Of a stretch of 64,000 nucleotides of DNA, positions 1 to 13,400 are shown piece by piece; the stretch's first letter is position 1; every line of letters begins with the position of its first letter. Position numbers and translations under genes: made by a program. The notes beneath the pieces are model-generated. The model was not told the origin of the DNA. It saw nothing but the letters and a program-made list of their open reading frames with translations, and did not search any database. Source of the stretch: Echinococcus granulosus (lineage: Eukaryota > Platyhelminthes > Cestoda > Cyclophyllidea > Taeniidae); contig NW_020170392.1 in assembly GCF_000524195.1 (NCBI RefSeq), positions 1,320,152-1,384,151 on the forward strand, read 5' to 3'.

Positions 1-239
1 CTTCGTATATCATCTGTGACGAAATCCTGATCATAGTACACATCACACTAGAAAAAACGCCCACATTTTGCTATACAATTCAATTTTTACGAATCGACCT
101 TTCATTGAACAACACATTAACACAAAATAGATTCCATGCATTTCTTCGTAAGAAATTTAACTGCCACATGTAATCATTTCATAATCTGTGATTGAGGTTG
201 AGAATTTAAAAGATCACAAACTTTACGAGGTATCGGATC

Positions 240-360
240 CATTAGTTGATACGCGATTGGCTGACTCACAGCGTCCACTCGCAATCGTGTGTCATAGCAA
301 CCGCCAATAGTTTGTGTCTGCAGTAGCAAATCGCACACTCATTGGCTCATGTCAGCTGAC
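240..360 (+). promoter_or_regulatory. Probable promoter of the mir-125 primary transcript (CCAAT cluster)
   Basis: Three CCAAT boxes lie within 90 bp: ATTGG at 256-260, CCAAT at 304-308 and ATTGG at 341-345. The surrounding DNA is richer in CpG than the AT-rich flanks. A possible splice donor (AAAG|GTAGGC) follows at about 569, so 310-568 may be a leader exon or the start of the primary miRNA transcript. The open frame at 314-571 starts at GTG and resembles nothing I know, so I do not call it coding. The promoter call rests on the CCAAT clustering and the position upstream of the hairpin; no TSS data were available. Confidence 0.4.
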
Positions 361-624
361 TGATGAGCGACGCGCGCGCCTCGAAGTGCACAACACGAGC
401 GGCGCCTTCGGTGTGCGGAGCGTTTCTCTTCCTTGGCTTGGGTTCGCCGGAACGGGGTCGTTTCTCTATTTCTCCTCCCCTCCCTTTATGGGTGGGGTGG
501 CCTTGGTGGACTATCGTAGAGGGTGGTTTTTGCTCTCTGTCCCTTCTCTTTGTCTGCGTATCCAAAGGTAGGCGCTCCTCGGTGAATCCCACATCGTTTT
601 TCGGCATCTTGACAGTGATGATAC

Positions 625-728
625 TAGCAATTCCTCCATGTCCCTGAGACCCTAGAGTTGTCCGGATTTTGCGAATCCACATTTCTCACGTGGCAACTCT
701 AATGTCCCGGGTTATGAGGTTGTGCTAA
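625..728 (+). ncRNA. mir-125: mir-125 microRNA precursor (lin-4/miR-125 family)
   Basis: Positions 641-662 begin with TCCCTGAGACCCTAGAG, the miR-125 seed and body, and from memory the 22 nt equal the Echinococcus miR-125-5p. The 3' arm at about 692-713 (GGCAACTCTAATGTCCCGGG) pairs back: GGCAACTCT pairs with AGAGTTGTC using one G-U wobble, and CCC pairs with GGG at the base. A lower stem continues through 627-640 and 712-725. The loop at 663-691 contains its own short GGATT/AATCC stem. miR-125 is an animal heterochronic miRNA that represses mRNAs through its seed. In many animals it is clustered with let-7 and miR-100; I found neither in this window. Confidence 0.9.
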
Positions 729-3700
729 ACGTCAATTAGTATTTTATTCTTTGCTTTTGTATGTTTATGCCTCCTGTACGCCCGTTCCTTACAGGTTGGG
801 ATTGTTTTCCTGGCCAAGTTTTCATTTCGGTATCAGTATTTTCAGTGTTATTAAGTTTCATGGGAGTAGCATCTTTCCAGAGCAATCACGTCCTCTATCG
901 ATCTGTGGACAAAAGTAAAGGCGATACGCGGTATGTTTCTACTCCAACATTTTCGTTACTGGTCCCATGGGTGTAATGGCTACTAGATTGTTTTGACTAT
1001 CAAATAGAAGATGGCAATTCTAGCAATAAGATCTGTGTGCATTTTCTTTTCGCTTTTGCTTTAGGAAAATCTTGCTTCATGCTCACTGTAATGCCCACGG
1101 TTGGTGTTGCTTGGCGGTGTTTGGTTTCAGGGCTTACTTTTCTTCGAGATTTTAACCACGATAATATTTACTAAATTGTCCGGTCCCGACTGAATGATTG
1201 TTTTTATTGTAGCTCATTGATAGGATTTTGTTAATAGTCCTGTGATCCACCCCGATATGTCATCCTTTTGTGCTCTTAAGGGCGCTAGTACTTAAAAGGG
1301 AACTCTCATGTACTTCACTCTGTTTGCCTAGAGTTTTCTTGCCACTGCAGAAATCGGGGTCACTCTTGTCTTGCGGCGTCGATATGCTCACCTCCGATGC
1401 AATTCTGGAAGCATCTCTTGAAGGTTGTTCTCCTTTCCTTTTTATAGGGGAACCAAATTCGCCTTCGTTCCTCATGAGGTGATCATAGGTAAGTTCCATT
1501 TGATTGCCTAGTGGATGGACTTGCAACTACTCACTTCTGTCCCTCTTAGAAAGCCCAATCTGTTGCTGAAAGTACGTGGAAAGCCCTTCAGATTTAATTT
1601 TTTCTTTAGGCTGAAGGGGTGACTCAGTCGGTGGAATTCGTTCCTTAGATGGTCAAAAACGCAACGGCCAAAAGTCTTTTTGGCTTTGAAGGTCGTACGT
1701 GAATCCAACCAAAATCCACATCTTTTGGCAGAATTAAGTCAAAGAAACAAGGCAGATTTTATTTGCAGCATTACAGGACTCAAAATTTACCATCTTAGCT
1801 GTTTTACAGACCTTCGAGTCTTCGTGAAAGTCGCCTCTGGACCTAATACAAGATACTTCTAAAAGGGATAAACTAGTTTTCATTCTTTGGGCTTTGTTTA
1901 AGTGCAGATGGTTGTGATTTTCTGGACATGGTGCTTTTGTTGTTGTTCAGTCACCGTATGCCTCATATCAAGCCATCCTTTGTGAATTAATGGAAATCAA
2001 ATGAAATGTGCCTTTACCGGCCCACAAAATACATTGTTTTTTTGAACTGAGATAGGATCAAAACACAACCAATCGGTGTGAGCGTTTGGTAATAGGTACT
2101 CCATGGTACATTAATATTCTATGCCTCTACTTTTGAACGCCGGTAAAGTGCTTTCGTCTGACGTCAGGTCTTATCGCAAGTGTCAACCCCACAGCTGCAA
2201 GCATGCGAGCCCACGTAAACTCATGAATCACCACCAGTGTTTGCGTGTTGCCTCTCTCGTTTTGCCTCCTCTGTTTGGTTGCGTCATCGAGCTGGTGTAC
2301 CAAAATGTATCTACACCCTAGTCGGTTGGAGAGTTGAGCACAAATTGCTCAAAATAATGGCGCTGTTGTGCATGTACCAATTTTTCGTCGCTTCTTACTT
2401 TCTCTGATCGCATATGTGCTCGCACACGCCTTTGTCATTGGAGCGGATTTCCTAATAACCTTGTCTCCAAAGGGTTTAATTGAACAGCTTCTTCTGATTT
2501 TGGGTTGCTGCTTCGGCTGCTTTTGAGTGGATTTATGGGCTAGAATAAATAGGCCACGTTTTGATGGCTCAAAGGTGCAAGACGTTTAGTAGAATAAATT
2601 AGACGACTGACTTTTGGGTTCTTGCTACAAAATGGTTTACACTAAAGTAAATTCACCTTTTACGGTTCGGCTTAGCAACAAGATTGTAAGCTTAACGTGC
2701 TGGAAGTTATTTAAAAAGTGGAACTCTTGTCTCCAAGTTAAAATTGCAACATAAGTTAAACTGTCAGGTATGTGGATTCTAGAAATGATGTATTTACAAA
2801 AAGACGATTTTATCTGGAAATTGCAGTTTCCATCGAAGATGAGACAATATTGTTAGATGTAAGTTTAGGTCATTTTAAAAATTTCGCTGAATTAGTTCCC
2901 GCCTCTTTGGCGTCACCGAAACAGCTAAAAAACTACGGCCAGGACTTGAGGAAGGGAAGCCAGCCCAGCAGCTATCGCTTTATTGATTTTGCCGCTAACC
3001 TGTGCTTGTCATTTCAAGGCACCGTTGCCGGTATAAACCCTCTAAGGAGATTCAAGAGGTAAAATCGGAGAGTCGATTTCAATGTCTGCACATTATTTAC
3101 TAATTTTAAATGCGTGAGACGCTATTTAGTAAAAAAACGAAAAAAACTTAAAGGAAATCTCGGTTTTGTATATGTTGTGATTTTATTAAACTACTTTCAT
3201 ATCGTTTTACTGTACTTGACTGAAGTCATCCAAGCTCGGTAAGTTGAGTGCAAGCTGATCGATAAGTCAGTTGATTCAAAGTCTGTTTGCCATGGTTATT
3301 CTGCGAAATGTGATCACCAAATTATCGATTTATTGAAGCAGAGCCAATCTTAGTCGTCAGACGTTCAATCACCAAAATTTGCATCAGAATAAACAAAAGG
3401 ATTTTTGCTCAAAATGTTAGTATTCAGGCGAATTATCTACAGATTTTTAGCAATTTTTTCCTTCAATGCGAAACGTTCTTAGGCGAAGCTTTTAGCCAGA
3501 ATCTTTTACTCGCAGCCTCTTATTCTAAACTAATGAATTAAGCATTTTGCATCTTGGGAATGCTGATGAGCTCAGTATTTTCAGATACAATTACTTCTCA
3601 CCTCCACTTGTGCCATGCTCATTTATGCGTTGGCATTAGAATCTGTTTATTCTTTAAAGCTACTGCTTTTACAAAATTGACATTTCGACTACTTCGTCAT

Positions 3701-5349
3701 GGAAATTTACACATACAAACCGATGTGATGTTAACTAGGTGTAATCGACTTAATTTTTTTGCTGACAAATACTTGTCATACAAGCACGAGAGCAGCTTAG
3801 TTTAGGAGCATATGGAGATGCTTACCTAAATGCGGCTTAAATGGGTGTTACGAGATTGAGGGCCTCTAGTAATTTCGACGATACGAATATCAAAGGTTTT
3901 TCATTGTGTGACTGCATGACCGTATGTTAGTATTCTGTTCCAATCGGTCAAATATGCCAGCCGATCCGAATTCAGGTGGCTGATATTTTAAGATCTTGTG
4001 TTTATTTTACATTTACAATGCTTATTTGTACTCTTTCCGATCGATTGATGAGTTTCGCCCAAGCTGCGTGGCCGACAGTTTTAGATATAACCTCTAAGGT
4101 ACGAAGTTAGTGTGGTTTTAAACCAATTTCAAGGATTGTGTCAGTCATGACATCCCATACTGCATTTACTCACCCGATATCATTGAGAGTTACAATCTTG
4201 TGCTTTACAATTTACTTGAATTGTTGCGATAAATAGCGTTTTTAATTCGCGAGTTTGTATAAAATAACTAATCCAAATTATGTTAAGGTTAGACCAGGAA
4301 AACTAGTAGGCTTTTTATGCAAAAACTTACCGCAATTCTAATCATAGCAGGTGGTTTGACAGAGACCATGGTTGTTACTGTCACAAGGGAAATGCTTGCG
4401 TACACGCTTGGCACTCAACTCAACACACGAAAATCGTATCCATGCAACAGAAGAGATTAGGGGCTGGTCATTAGCAAAGCCAATGCATGCAGGAAAAAGT
4501 AATTTTCAAAACTACATTGCTTACGCAGACAAAAGCATTCGTGACGCACACTGTTACGGCAAATCCGATGCCGCTTGTCTTTCTTCACTGTTTGCCATCA
4601 CAACAGAACGTGTGTACCCACATCAACAAACTGCGCGATATCCCGTAAAAATATTCATTGTGAGAAGAAAGTTCAAGCAATGCTGCAGTGAAGAAGCTAA
4701 TGTCAAACCCTTTCAGGAAGCTTACTGATTTCAATGACCTGTTTGACTTTATGCTTCTATGCGCGTGCGTAGTCTGTGTTTAAATCTACAGCCTTTTTAA
4801 TTTGAAAGGCGTGAAAAAAAGAATGAATGACGGAAATGAACACACGCAACAGCACACAGGAGCGGAGAGGAGCAGAGGCATATTTATAAACAAGTAGGGC
4901 TCCTACCCACTTCGACACGATTTGCATCGCTGCCATGTAATTCTGTATGGTTCCATAGCTTCTACCTGCCAAATGTCATCGATTCCAGCTCTTGCATAAA
5001 TGTGACTATGTAGTGTAATTTGTTGTCTTTTTAGTGGCCGTTTTTTATTCTAGACCGCTTACTTGCACTTCTGGGTCTATATCTTATCACAAAATTGACG
5101 TTGCAATCTTCATTGAGTGGGATTTCACTTCATTTTTATGTGCTTCAATCAAAGGTGGGAAGTAAAGGTGAGCCTGACTTCCTACAGTTTGGGGTGGTTT
5201 AGTCAAACGCTTGCGGGAGAATCGATTACCACCCGATCGATTGATGCACAAAGAAACTTGCAGGCGATGCGCACCTAGGAATTATTGATCCCCACCTGTG
5301 AAAGCACTGGACTATTTTGAGTCACTGCCCTTGGAAAGCCGGTGTAGGA

Positions 5350-5359
5350 GGGGGGGGGG
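5350..5359 (+). repeat. G homopolymer (10 nt) in a G-rich tract
   Basis: Ten consecutive G residues followed by further G runs (AAGTGGGGGAGG). The tract could form a G-quadruplex. Nothing else marks a function. Confidence 0.8.
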
Positions 5360-6430
5360 AAGTGGGGGAGGTGAGGCAAACAAACTAAGTTTTCTTTCGA
5401 ATCCCAACCAGTGGTAGGTGGCTGTTTCATCCTCACCATACATGAGGGAGGCTGTTAAGAGCATGCTCGTGCATTGTCGGGTAAGGCATTTTATTGTCTA
5501 CCCAGCAAACAATTGCTTTACAGTGGAATAAAATGTAGGTCGCCATGTTTGTGGTTTGACCATGTTTTCGAAGCCGTTATAATTGGGCAATTAAAAGTGC
5601 GGTTGAAATAAAATTGTCTTTTAAAGGTTTGATACTTCACCGAGGTCTCTGTGATAACAACAGACAAAATTATTGTAACTGTGGCATAATTTACTTTGAC
5701 TTACCTCAGCGTTTGACAGAGTCTCAGCATTAGATGTGTCCGATTCTTTTTTCGCAAAACTACTGACAGTTTGTACAAATATATAAAAACGGGCTTTTTA
5801 TCTAAGTTCTAAACTATCCACCCACTTTTTTTGTGTTACAAAGTTTTTTATATGAGGACATTTTTCACATTTCGTACTTTCCGTTTGTTAGAGGATTCTG
5901 CTGATTTTATATCACATTGATTACAAGTTAGTACTTGTTTACTGAAAATCATAGAATAACGCGAAAAATATGTACCGGTCCACAGCAGACATGGGATTGC
6001 TTAAGCTCAAACGGGATAATATTTTAGTTAAATTCCTAAACGCGATAACAATTATTTTACCTTTGTCTACGACTGCAGAGCCACTTAATTTATCCATAAT
6101 AAAGGGCGCCTCTACTTAAGCAATTACTGAGGAGGCATATCATGTCTCCTGACACGTTGGGCCTAGAGTTGTTCCATTTCAGGTACCCATGAGTGAAGTA
6201 AGTTCACTAGGACCACAGCATAAACCGAGGCATGGGTCCGAATTCAAGAGTTGGTACTACTAGGGCTAGAGGGTTTCAGACGTGACGTGGGCGCAACACA
6301 GCCATTCTGTGTGTGTGCGTGTGCCTGGAATTGTGTTGAGTCATATCTCATGGCGTGCGCAGCAGTTCGTTTTTATGTTTGCGTCAAAAAATGCCCCAGC
6401 ATGCACGCACATGCACACACGCATGCTCGG

Positions 6431-6468
6431 TCGTTCCTTCGTTCCTTCCTTCGTTCGTTCGTTTGTTC
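6431..6468 (+). repeat. Imperfect TTCG/TTCC microsatellite
   Basis: Tandem TTCG and TTCC units, next to TG- and CA-rich DNA at 6310-6425 and a short GA run at about 6490. Overlapping open frames here in several phases are products of the simple sequence. Confidence 0.75.
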
Positions 6469-8399
6469 GGAGATGTCCCAAGTGGATGGAGAGAGAGAGA
6501 GACGCGTGGATCGTTTGACCTTGAGATAAGATGGCGGGGTAAACATTTTCTTTCTTTTCGTACTCCAAAGTGGGTTTGGTGTCAGGCTGCACTTCCTCCT
6601 CCATGTACTTGGGAGATTACGTTTATAACTTTTTTTGTCACAACGTGCATAGTTTTTTTTTATATTACTGATTTTCAACAAAAAGTGCATTTTAAGTAGT
6701 CACTAAAACACAGGAATTTGGAATTTGTGCACTGTTTTAGGCTTGCTAAAATTACTCGACGTCCGCGATGGATGGGGATGTGGGAGGCTGGCAGTACTGA
6801 AATGACCACATTTTCGTTTGACAGGCCATTCAGTTTTTTTGCTTGTCTTTGAACAAATTAATGTTTCTAGAATAAACATTTAGCTAGCAATCTGCAGCTT
6901 CATGGAGAATGTTGAAAAGGTATGATTTTCCATGCTGGGTGATAGTGTAGTTGCCTCGCAAAAGGGTCACTTTTCCAAAAAGTGATTGTAAATGTGATTT
7001 GATTAATGAAACACGCTGGATTTGAAAAAAAATCAACCATAAATCACAAAGGAGAATGTGAATTCTTTAAGGCACATCAGAAAACTGTTACACTTCGGGT
7101 AGTTTGGTTTCATCAGTTGCTAGTGATTCGATTTTTCAACGAATTTTTTCATAATCCACCGTTGGAATAATTTTGTTCACAAGGAGGCACCCAACTAATA
7201 GTTAATATGTGTTGGTCACATTTTTTGGTACCGTAGTTACTACTGTTGAAATTAGGCGTTGATATTGAAGTTGTCGTGATAAGTTTCAGTCATGATAAAA
7301 ATTGCCATAGACCCACTTTCATGAGATTCACTCGTTATTCATCTAAACAACGTCATAAGGTAAACACTGCTTTCAGAATAATCATCCCATGATTGGATTA
7401 TCACGCGCCATCGTGAGTCAGTCAACTGAAGTTCTACCGATCAATTTAGTTTGAGAAATATGCCTCTCAACGACATCTCTCAAAGATAATGACTTGCACC
7501 ACATAGTCCGTTTTAAATTGTATAACTTTGACAAAAGTCCTGTGGTAATTTAAGCACTAGGAAATTTGTCAACAATCTACGATCTACTGGTTTCTAGAAT
7601 ATCCAGTAGGACCCAGATGTACTGCTTTACCATTTCAAATTTATTCACATATCATTCATAGGATTATAAGATTTGTGCTGCTATTAAATTTGGTGGAAAT
7701 CTAAACAAGTATTGGTTGTTTGTTTAATTTGAATCATAAATGTATTAATCTTGTTTGGACATTCAGAACAACTTTTTAAGGCGACATGACTGCCCAGGCG
7801 ACGGTAAATGGCGAAAAATTACGGTATGCACGACGAACTAACCTAGGGTTTAGGTGTGGTAGTTCGCAGTGATTTCACACAGTGTCCAGTTCAACGTGAC
7901 GTGGTTTACTTCAAAATGGGCATTCATCTAGACAATTTACATCATAGGACTGCGGTATTTATGACGTTTCACTGGTGTATCACACCACACAGTGAAACCA
8001 AATGAGAGACAAATGCGTGCCTGCGCAGCTTAATTGGAAAAAAGGTACTGTTTACTCCTCCTTCCATCACGGCGCTGGCACGCCAACACTGGCCAACGTT
8101 GACCACCCGAAGAATCTATCCATTCTATCAATGGAATAATAAAATAGCTAATTCGAAAAGTACAAAAAACACACTTTTTACTCAAATGTGTAAACTAAAT
8201 CTCTGCAAGTTGCTAAGGTTTTTTGCGATATAATTTAAAGTATTGTGTGCTGTTATCCCCAAAAACCAGGAATTACACGTCTACAAAATGACATAATTAT
8301 GCTTTGGTCGTCGGCGATCTTTTTTCTAAAAGACGACTTTCTGGCAGGACGAAATCCTGGGTAGTATGTTGGTGATAAGTGAAGGCGTGAATTATTACT

Positions 8400-8602
8400 A
8401 GATGTAATACGCTGTTTTTACCTTTTTTTTCGGTTTTGGCAAAGAGGCTACTTAGGGGCTTCATTATTGTACCTCCACCAGGCGGCTTAGCCTCTGGGCT
8501 ATGCCAGCAGCCCCAAAGCCCTCCTGTACGTCGGCAAAAAACATTTTTCCCAAGTTTTATTTCTTCTTTCGCCTTTAAGGAGATCTCATGGCGCTAAATA
8601 AA
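8400..8602 (+). repeat. Dispersed ~190-bp repeat, copy 1 (forward)
   Basis: Member of a family first recognised here by comparing copies within the window. Shared blocks are a T-rich start with CGGTTTTGG, CTTAGGGGCTTC, CCAGGCGGCTTAGCCTC, ATGCCAGCAGCCCCAAAGCC, CTGTACGTCGGCA and a terminal TCATGGCGCTA. I see no coding potential, terminal inverted repeats or target-site duplication. The class (SINE, MITE or LTR fragment) is unresolved. Confidence 0.7.
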
Positions 8603-9311
8603 CAATAGTTTTGCCATCGAGGGATGTGTTTTACCAAATAGGATTCTGAATCCTTCTCGGCTGATGGTGAGTTCAGTATTCGTCAACTAAATTTTGGCAC
8701 TCAGGTGTTACGGTAAATTTGTAATTTAGATTTATTTTAACCAAATAATAGGTTGACTTAGGAAGCAATCTCATCATCATATATTCAATAAATCCTCGTC
8801 GAAAATCATGTTTGCTACATCTAACGAATGTCACTTGTGTCTAGTGGCGGTATTTTGACAATCACACAGTTATTTTGAAGAGAAACTTACCTTTATAATG
8901 TCTAGTAGCCATTTATGCTTAAATATTTAGGCTTTGAAGGTTGATCAAGGCTATATATTGTTGCAATAAAAGAAGTTCTCATATGCTCCTGGTCATAAAT
9001 CTCAAATCAATCGAGTCCCTTTACTCCTATGGAAAGTTATTCGAAGTTATTTTTCAAAAAAAATTTTGGAAGGTGTTTTCATTTCTGAAACATATGGTTT
9101 AATTCATAAGAGTCCCTCTGGATACTCAGTATTCCTTACATAATGATAAGAAGAGAAATTTGACACTGAATTTAACACTCATGGGCATAACTCGATTCTG
9201 ACCCGCCCACGCTTTGCTAAAACCCATCTTTCTCAACTTGAGCTCATTCAGACGCGTAAGTGAAGCAAGGAATAAATTACTACCACCGCCACCTTATTGT
9301 TCATTTTTTGC

Positions 9312-9329
9312 GTGTGTGTGTGTGTGTGT
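9312..9329 (+). repeat. (GT)9 microsatellite
   Basis: Eighteen nucleotides of perfect GT dinucleotide repeat in otherwise unremarkable intergenic DNA. Confidence 0.85.
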
Positions 9330-10227
9330 CAATCGTTCAAAAAGCCGCATCACGCCAGCGCAGTCAACATCAAAGGATTCCACACGCACACCCGCGGCCT
9401 CTGAGACATTACGTAGGCATAGCGTCTAACATCTATTTTTCCACTGCTCCTTCCCTTTCGCGACTCTAAAATCGGCCATTTTAGGTGGCGGTTTCTCGCC
9501 AAAAAGCCTCAGAGTTCTGTTGCGTCGCAACAAACTGGCCTCAAATCGGCTGTATTCATTTATTTCGGGCGTTGAAGATAGCCAAGGTCTTTAATGAGAG
9601 GTGTGGTTGCCTTTTGAAAGCGACAGAAAATGCATCTAAACCAATCAATTCCAGTGAATGCTGAGTAAATTTTACTACTGAAGATTGGAGACGGCAACTA
9701 ACAAACAAAATCCTGCATTTTACTCTGCTGATTTGTTCCCATTTCTTAATAAAAATAATAGACATTATTGCCCGAAATCGACGAACCTGTGGATGACTTC
9801 AGCCAACAACTATGTTAATCAAGAAAAGCAAATTTCGCATTTTCTGTAAATTGGAGTTGATTGGAATACCTAGATTCAATGTAGATTTACTCGCTTAAGT
9901 CAACTAGAAAAAAAAATCTTTGCATATGTACTGCAATATGGCGGATCCTATTGCCTACTTCTGTCAGTAGAAATATTACGCTTAAGCAGGAATTTAAGAC
10001 GAACGCGTTTTAATCAACCTGAAATCTATAGGAAGGGAGTTATGCTACAAATCGTGCTTTCGTTAAATCCTCCATCACTTTCTTCCGCCACAAGCTTCGG
10101 AAACACCCGTTCACTGTTAGTAAACATGTGATTTTCTTCTAAAGACTTAGCGAAAATCGGAATTAGCTTAAGCATCACCAACAAATTTAAAACCATTTCA
10201 ATTATTTGAAATTGCTGTTTTTACGAC

Positions 10228-10410
10228 CACATGTAGCGCCACGAGACCACCCTGAAGACACAATACTGTGGCAGAATGTGTATTGCCGACGAACAAAAGG
10301 ACTTGGAGACTACTGGCACGGCCATGAAGGCGGGTCCTTAAATGCCCGCAAAACCAAAACGATGAGTTAAACAAGTAATCAAAGCATTGTGCATGATCGC
10401 CTCTCCATAT
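10228..10410 (-). repeat. Dispersed ~190-bp repeat, copy 2 (reverse)
   Basis: Reverse-oriented copy reading on the plus strand GTAGCGCCACGAGACC, CCTGAAGACAC, GTATTGCCGACGAACA, GGACTTGGAGACTACTGGCA, then AAAACCAAAACGATGAGTTAAAC and AAAGCATTGTGCATGATCGC. This copy and copy 8 help define the family's other end, which reads TTTGTTTAACTCCTCGTTTTG in the forward sense. Confidence 0.7.
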
Positions 10411-13400
10411 CTGATTTCGTAAAATCTGTGTATAACTCTGCTCTTAGCTTAAAATGACCTTTAAATAAATTAAATGTGCAAATGACAGTATTTAAATGAT
10501 TTTTTCGCCACCTATACTATTTGTTAGGTGATGATCCAAATTTCGTGAAGTCCTATGCACAATATGAGCGTACGAAGTTGACATAAAATTTTTAAAAGAA
10601 GCATTTTGTTGAATAACAAGTGCAAGGTGAAAATGCTTTTAAGCCAAGGTGTGGCATGTTTTCCGGAATGTCTCACTTTTGTAAAGTCAAAGTGATTTCA
10701 AAAAGAGTGAACAAAACCGCAAACGCATTTTATTCTTACATTTTGAAAGGTAAAAATGACCATTACGAGCATTTAGTTATGTCTTGACTTTGCCTTGATC
10801 AGTAAAAATTTTTAAAAAAATAAAGCAAATGGGTGTATTTATGCTCCCTTGATTGTACTCTCTTTCCCCGTTAAAAAGGCTATTTATCTATACATTCACT
10901 CATTGAAATGGACACATCCATTTCATCAAAAAGATTCTTCTATCTCTTGAGGCAAGAGCTTATGAAAAAAGTAACATGCACAAAACCACCTTTTTATTAA
11001 AATTGAAAAGTTTTTACCTAATTGTATGATAGTTTTACGTGGCCAGACCCTGTATTCACGTACGAGTTCCGTATTGGCTAGAGCAAACGTCCCAAACACA
11101 AACCAATTACTACTTCCACCTCTGAATACTTTTATGCAATGTAAATTTTTACAGCAGATTTAATTTTCAGGGGTAGAAATATCTTACCTGAGCAGAATTT
11201 TGCGATGAAATTGTTTTAACAGCTTCAAAATTCAATATGTGTCTGGGAGTCGGCCACTGTGATGCATTCTTCAACGCCCTCAACCAGTTTTGGATTATAA
11301 CAATTTGGTTAAATTAAAATTCCAGTCAATTTGCACTGCCAAAATTTGAATTATTAAGGAGGAACCATTACTAGTTAATGTATACACAATACTTGGATAA
11401 GGAATTACGGAAGACCGTGGGCAGCATTAAGAACTTCAGAGACTCCAGTAGCATTCAATAATTGCAAAAATGAGTGGTAGGCCAAAATTTATACCTTTTG
11501 TTTCGTCTAACTATAGTTCGGTCGTGGTGACTTACAGTTAACCTATAAAATCACGCAAATCACCGACGAATGTTACTAAGAATAGGATTTCTTAATGTTA
11601 ACGGGAGATCAAAGCGGATTGAGTCGTAATCCTATGAAACCCTTGATATCCAGCCAGCTTTAATTGGTTAGCTGAAAGGGGACAGAATATTTTCTAGGCC
11701 ATGCTTGTATGCAGTAACAAATCTATTTTTCCCAACTATAGGAAGGTTGGGCTGTTAAAATGCGCTTGTTTTCCGGCTATCGGAAAACTATTTTGTCTGT
11801 CGACAGCAGACTTCGTGAGTGGTGAATTTTCCCAGGTACTGCCAGAGTTACGTATCACACTTTTTTGTCTCCCTAATAAACAAGTTTTTTGAAACCCTTG
11901 TTTTTTGAAATGCATATTTAACGAGGATGCGGAATCCAAGATACTGAGATGAATGCTGCGTCTGACTTATTTTGGGCGGCCAAGAGAGGAGAGAAAAGAG
12001 AAAGCAAAAAGATCGCCTTTCTCCGCTTCACTTAATACCTCGCCTATCGTTGTAATCGAAAAAGTAAAAAAGAAAGAACTTAACTGAAGGTTGTCGGAGT
12101 CATTGGTTGGGGTAGGCCAACATTCGAGGTAACTCTGCGTATTCCAGCCAATAGGCATGTGGCCTTGACATGGCAGTGCGAATGCATGAATGACAACGCT
12201 TGGGAAGTGCTTAAAGGTACACAGGCAGGCGGACAAACAGGCTCAGAAAACATCGAGAAAAGGAAAGTTCCGTTTACTGTCCGGCATAATTTAGGGCGAA
12301 TGTCAAGTTATGTAAATACCTATAAGTCTCTGTATATTTCAACGGAACTTAGAAGTCCTTTTAAATATCAGGATTTGCAAAAATATTTACATCTCTGGGA
12401 AAAAATTAATTTGCTTTGCGTTGAGAATCTATTGAAGCTAAGAGTGTGATAAAAAAATGTTCGCAAACCATTACTTCAATACACCTAAAAACATTCTTTG
12501 GGTTCAAAGCTGATCTGATTTAACACACATTTCCACACAAATGGGTTTCAGAAAGCAGTTCCATTTTGTGAATAACAAAAGGCTTGATAAATCTAGATTA
12601 TGTATACTCCAAATAGTTATTAATGCCAATTGGCCTTCATCTGTCCAATATTATGATATTGCCTGAATAAACTCTGTGAAGTTTGAAGACAGCCGGACAA
12701 TTCGGCTATTAAATTCGTGACGTCAAACGTCGGTGCTTAGGGGTAAGCTTAAAACGATTATGCATCTGCACAGGAAGCGACCCACTGCAGAACATAAATG
12801 TTTCTTTGTCTGAATTCGGCCATTTTCTCACGTAGAGATACGTGATTTATCTTGTGTGAGTCACGAAACATTGAGGCAAATTTATGTCATCCACCATCGA
12901 AGGTCGTGTGCGCATCCACTTTGCAGGAATGCCTGACTACGCTACCAAGGTCGCTCCATAGATTGTGCAGTTGCTTAGATTTCCATGTTTGACGTTTTTG
13001 ACATTTCGAAATCAAATACGTCCAAAATCATAGGCAATGTAAGGCATAGAAAAATGAGTTTAAAGAGTTTGCTCAATAAAAGGCTTGCCTTTTAAAGAAA
13101 AAATCAGCGTCTTTAACTGATAACTAGGCATTAGTTGATAATCCTCAGCATTTCCAACGCTGCATCCACTAACTAACTACATAGGCTAGAAAATTGATTC
13201 TCCCTAGAAAAAAGATTGGAGTATGTCTCGATTACCTTGCAATAATGCCAAGGGAGCTGTCTCCCTTGCATTATCCGTTTCTCATGACTCTAATATTTAT
13301 TTTTTAAAATCCCAAACCACTTACAACTACCTATGGCTAGATTTTGAATGGCAGTATCGTTCCCAATTATGAAAAGATTTACAACTGGCTGTAACGTTTT

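Larger units (their letters stand above)
729..8399. other. AT-rich intergenic stretch, no supported gene
   Basis: Short chance open frames only, for example 2772-3062 and 4372-4728. The second begins at TTG just after an in-frame TGA and has no recognisable motif. Simple-sequence DNA includes a 10-G run at 5350-5359 and mixed TG and TTCG repeats at about 6310-6470. A TGACCTTGA nuclear-receptor-type half-site lies at 6516-6524, just before AAGATGGCGG at about 6528. I saw no tRNA, rRNA or coding exon that holds phase. Confidence 0.6.

Noticed and set aside
355..390. CTGATGAG core suggesting a hammerhead ribozyme
   Set aside because: The following stem ends in CGAAG instead of CGAAA and no flanking stems I and III can be formed. 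Other CTGATGA sites (3562, 48507) also lack the GAAA part.
4372..4728. 118-aa open frame on the plus strand
   Set aside because: It begins at TTG right after an in-frame TGA, has no motif and no convincing splice context; chance frames of this size are expected here.
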